Source of the DNA: Rhizobium sp. L43
Lineage (GTDB): Bacteria > Pseudomonadota > Alphaproteobacteria > Rhizobiales > Rhizobiaceae
Reading direction: 5' to 3'
Length of the DNA: 64,000 nucleotides
Assembly (NCBI RefSeq): GCF_002531725.1
Contig: NZ_NWSQ01000028.1
Span: 30,312 to 94,311 of the forward strand
The position numbers and the translations under genes were made by a program. Under the pieces are notes generated by a model. That model saw only the letters and a list, made by a program, of their open reading frames with translations, was not told the origin of the DNA and did not search any database. Numbering within the stretch: position 1 is the first letter of the stretch; the number at the start of each line of letters is the position of its first letter. Shown one piece after another: positions 62,191 through 64,000 of this stretch.

Positions 62191-62751
62191 TTATTCCGCC
62201 GCCGCCAATGCCGGGTTTGCGCCCGGAAAGAAGGCTGCCAATTCACCGACCACTTCGCCCACGCGGCTCAGAATCGGATCGGATGAGACCGTATAATCGG
62301 TGAAATCGCGATCGGACGCATAAACGGCCGTCGGCAGGGTGTGGGCCATGAAAAAGCCGAACAGCGGCCGAAGCTGATGCTCGACCATCAACGCATGCCG
62401 GTCGCCGCCGCCTGTCGCCGTGATGATGATCGGCTTGCCCCGAAGTTCGTGCGGATCGATCAGGTCGATGAGGTGCTTGAAATGGCCGGGATAAGAACCC
62501 TTGTAGGTCGGCGAGCCGATGACCAGCACGTCGGCCTGCACGATCTCGTCGACGACATGCCTGGCCTGCTCGTCGAGATCCTTGCGCCACAAGGCGCTGC
62601 CCAGCGACGGACCGACATCATGGAGATCATAGGTCTTGCTCGTAAATCCGTAGCGAATGCTCGCGCGTTCGGCGACGTGCCGCACGAGTGTCAGCGTTTT
62701 CGATGGACGGTTGAAGCTGCCGGCTATGCCGACGAGTTTGAAACCTGACAT
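62191..62751 (-). CDS. NADPH-dependent FMN reductase (MsuE/SsuE-like)
   Basis: Flavodoxin-fold FMN reductase (186 aa). VGIAGSFNRPSKTLTLVRHV is the phosphate loop, and GSPTYKGSYPGHFKHLIDLI and TGGGDRHALMVEHQLRPLFGFF are typical of SsuE/MsuE, which give reduced FMN to sulfonate monooxygenases. ATG 62751 has GAGAGGG upstream. No monooxygenase partner is in the window. It starts a minus-strand operon of small genes and diverges from the small-protein/XRE pair. A role in sulfonate-sulfur use alongside tauABC is reasonable. Confidence 0.82.
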   Translation of the reverse strand: MSGFKLVGIAGSFNRPSKTLTLVRHVAERASIRYGFTSKTYDLHDVGPSLGSALWRKDLDEQARHVVDEIVQADVLVIGSPTYKGSYPGHFKHLIDLIDPHELRGKPIIITATGGGDRHALMVEHQLRPLFGFFMAHTLPTAVYASDRDFTDYTVSSDPILSRVGEVVGELAAFFPGANPALAAAE

Positions 62752-63110
62752 GGTTTTCCCTCTCTTTGATTGCCTCAAATATTGTCTACAAAATTGATAG
62801 ATTAAAGGAACGTGCGTCTCTCCTTGTTCGCCTGGTTGAAAAAAACGTTCGCGCACGCCCCGGCACGCATAGGCTGCATGGCGATCGCCATGGATCTCGC
62901 GGCCGCAGCGGGATATCGGCTGCGGGAAGGGCGAGTCGGCTCGATGATGCCGCCGGCAAGACCGTTGCGAACGGCCCGCGATTGGCTTTGCCGTAAGGTC
63001 GAATATAATTGGTATAAGATTTCCGGTTCAGGCGAACGATTGGATGACACGCCCTGCCTTTTCTGTCGCCAGAAATATACACTCCTTATAGATTTTAGTG
63101 GGAGTTTTTC
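62752..63110. other. Divergent intergenic region with likely promoters
   Basis: About 360 bases between the FMN reductase and the small-protein gene. AT-rich patches at 62775-62812 and 63000-63095 fit promoters in each direction. The sequence 62812-63110 can be translated in two frames but without ribosome-binding site or motif, so no gene is called there. Confidence 0.45.
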
Positions 63111-63296
63111 ATGCCATTGCAGACGGCTGATGTCATCGATTTCCAGGCTTACCGGCAATCGCGCAGCAAAGATGCGTCCGATGCGCTCAAGGCGGCGACG
63201 CCGGTATCCTTTGCCATGCAGCCCGTTCTCATGTGGGTGCCCTATTGGGGTTTTGTCCCGGTCATGGCAATGGGCATTGCCGGATATGGCGCCTGA
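63111..63296 (+). CDS. Small hypothetical protein (61 aa)
   Basis: A 61-residue protein with a polar N-terminal half (DVIDFQAYRQSRSKDASDALK) and a hydrophobic aromatic C-terminal half (MQPVLMWVPYWGFVPVMAMG) that may lie in the membrane. GGGAG lies six bases before ATG 63111. Its end overlaps the XRE-cupin start by 11 bases, so the two are translationally coupled. Function unknown. Confidence 0.65.
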   Translation: MPLQTADVIDFQAYRQSRSKDASDALKAATPVSFAMQPVLMWVPYWGFVPVMAMGIAGYGA

Positions 63297-63906
63297 TCAA
63301 GCGCTTCTCTCCGACGGCGAAGCCATAGACGCCGCCGAGGAGATCACCGTTCAGACAGGGCAGAATTTGCGGCGCATTCGCACCCGCCGCGGCTATTCCC
63401 TGGACAGGCTGGCAAAGATCGCCGGCGTCAGCCGCGCCATGCTCGGCCAAATCGAGACGGGCAAAAGCAGCCCGACATTGAGCATTCTCTCGAAGATCGC
63501 GCTTGCTCTCGGCATTCCCTGCGCAGCACTGATTGCCGAACGCGCGGAAAACTCGATCATTGCCGTGCCGCGGGCCAGATCGAAAATCCTCGCATCGTCC
63601 GAGGGGCGCTTCCGGACACGGGCTCTTTTTCCCTTCGAAGGCGAGCGGAAGGTCGAATTCTACGAGCTCAGGATCGCTCCGCACCATAGCGAAAGTGCCG
63701 ATGCCCACCAGCATGGAACGGTCGAAAATCTGGTCGTTGCCCAAGGCACCGTCGAAATCATCGCCGGCAAGCAGGCGCCGCACATCCTGGGTGAAGGCGA
63801 CGCCATCATCTTCGATGCCGACGTGCCCCATATCTATCGCAACATGACGGGAACGGAAGCGATCCTCTATCTGGTGACGACCTATCTCGAAGACGTTCGC
63901 GTCTAA
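63286..63906 (+). CDS. XRE-cupin family transcriptional regulator
   Basis: Regulator (206 aa) with an N-terminal HTH_3 domain, LRRIRTRRGYSLDRLAKIAGVSRAMLGQIETGKSSPTLSILSKIALAL, and a C-terminal cupin (HQHGTVENLVVAQGTVEI, then GEGDAIIFDADVPHIYRN) that probably senses a small ligand. ATG 63286 lies inside the end of the previous gene. A longer upstream frame exists but would absorb the small-protein gene in another frame and has no start signal. It likely controls the divergent FMN reductase operon. Confidence 0.82.
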   Translation: MAPDQALLSDGEAIDAAEEITVQTGQNLRRIRTRRGYSLDRLAKIAGVSRAMLGQIETGKSSPTLSILSKIALALGIPCAALIAERAENSIIAVPRARSKILASSEGRFRTRALFPFEGERKVEFYELRIAPHHSESADAHQHGTVENLVVAQGTVEIIAGKQAPHILGEGDAIIFDADVPHIYRNMTGTEAILYLVTTYLEDVRV

Positions 63907-63924
63907 ACTGCCTGACATGCTTGG

Positions 63925-64000
63925 ATCGGGTAGGAGGGAGCCTTACGGCGCCCCTCCTCCCACACCACCGTGCGTACGGTTCCGTACACGGCGGTTCATC
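63925..64000 (-). mobile_element. Group II intron, 3' end (domains V and VI)
   Basis: Read on the minus strand, the edge of the window carries a group II intron end. Domain V is a 30-nt hairpin starting CCGCCGTG, with eight pairs, a 2-nt bulge (GC) and four more pairs under a GAAC loop. Domain VI follows as GGGAGGAGGGGCGCC-GTAA-GGC...CCC, with a bulged A seven bases from the end. The intron closes in CCCGAT at 63925. The reverse-transcriptase frame and 5' end lie outside the window. Confidence 0.75.

Noticed and set aside
62812..63285. N-terminal extension of the XRE-cupin gene
   Set aside because: It would give about 158 residues without any domain and run through a small gene with a good ribosome-binding site in another frame.

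Overview
The window looks like part of a replicon from a Rhizobium species of the R. leguminosarum/R. etli type. It is GC-rich DNA packed with catabolic ABC-transporter operons, LacI and GntR regulators, many ATGA stop/start overlaps, a tau operon and plant-compound catabolism. Whether it is chromosome or megaplasmid cannot be told from the sequence. No rRNA, tRNA, CRISPR array or complete insertion sequence was seen.

Layout. 1-3474: the 3' two thirds of an RND efflux pump gene and a patatin-like lipoprotein. 3940-17505: an oligosaccharide uptake and catabolism locus. A long minus-strand operon (binding protein, two permeases, two ATPases, KduI/IolB-type isomerase, GH39 glycosidase, TIM-barrel isomerase, 2-hydroxyacid dehydrogenase, enolase-superfamily enzyme) diverges from a LacI regulator and a GH29 alpha-fucosidase, with three LacI-type operators between. 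18909-21868: M24 peptidase, GntR regulator and DapA-family enzyme. 21916-29498: LacI regulator, perfect inverted-repeat operator, GH78 alpha-rhamnosidase and a complete sugar ABC importer. 29553-30158: ParDE-type toxin-antitoxin pair.

30518-41989: a nine-gene overlapping operon that carries everything needed for GDP-D-glycero-alpha-D-manno-heptose (isomerase, GHMP kinase, and one protein fusing nucleotidyltransferase, GmhB-type phosphatase and a P-loop kinase-like domain). It also has a GT2 glycosyltransferase, a GT-C-like membrane protein, a flippase-like protein, two SDR epimerases and a GMC oxidoreductase. It probably builds a heptose-containing glycolipid or polysaccharide.

42118-54492: an eleven-gene minus-strand operon plus its GntR regulator. 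Its flavin monooxygenase pair, aldehyde dehydrogenase, alpha/beta hydrolase and succinate-semialdehyde dehydrogenase match, family by family, the trigonelline degradation pathway described in Acinetobacter, together with a PotABCD-like importer. A 20-bp perfect palindrome precedes the operon and related sites lie near the regulator. Trigonelline is a legume betaine, so the assignment suits a rhizobium.

54551-62751: FAD/NAD(P)-binding protein, tauABC, a GNAT-like gene flanked by two copies of the tauC 3' end, a frameshifted chaC, and a minus-strand operon of small proteins with an MsuE/SsuE-like FMN reductase. 63111-63906: small protein and XRE-cupin regulator. 63925-64000: the 3' end (domains V and VI) of a group II intron on the minus strand. 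Several scars (phosphatase pseudogene, cut PhnD-like gene, tauC duplication, chaC frameshift, intron) mark the right half as recombinationally active.
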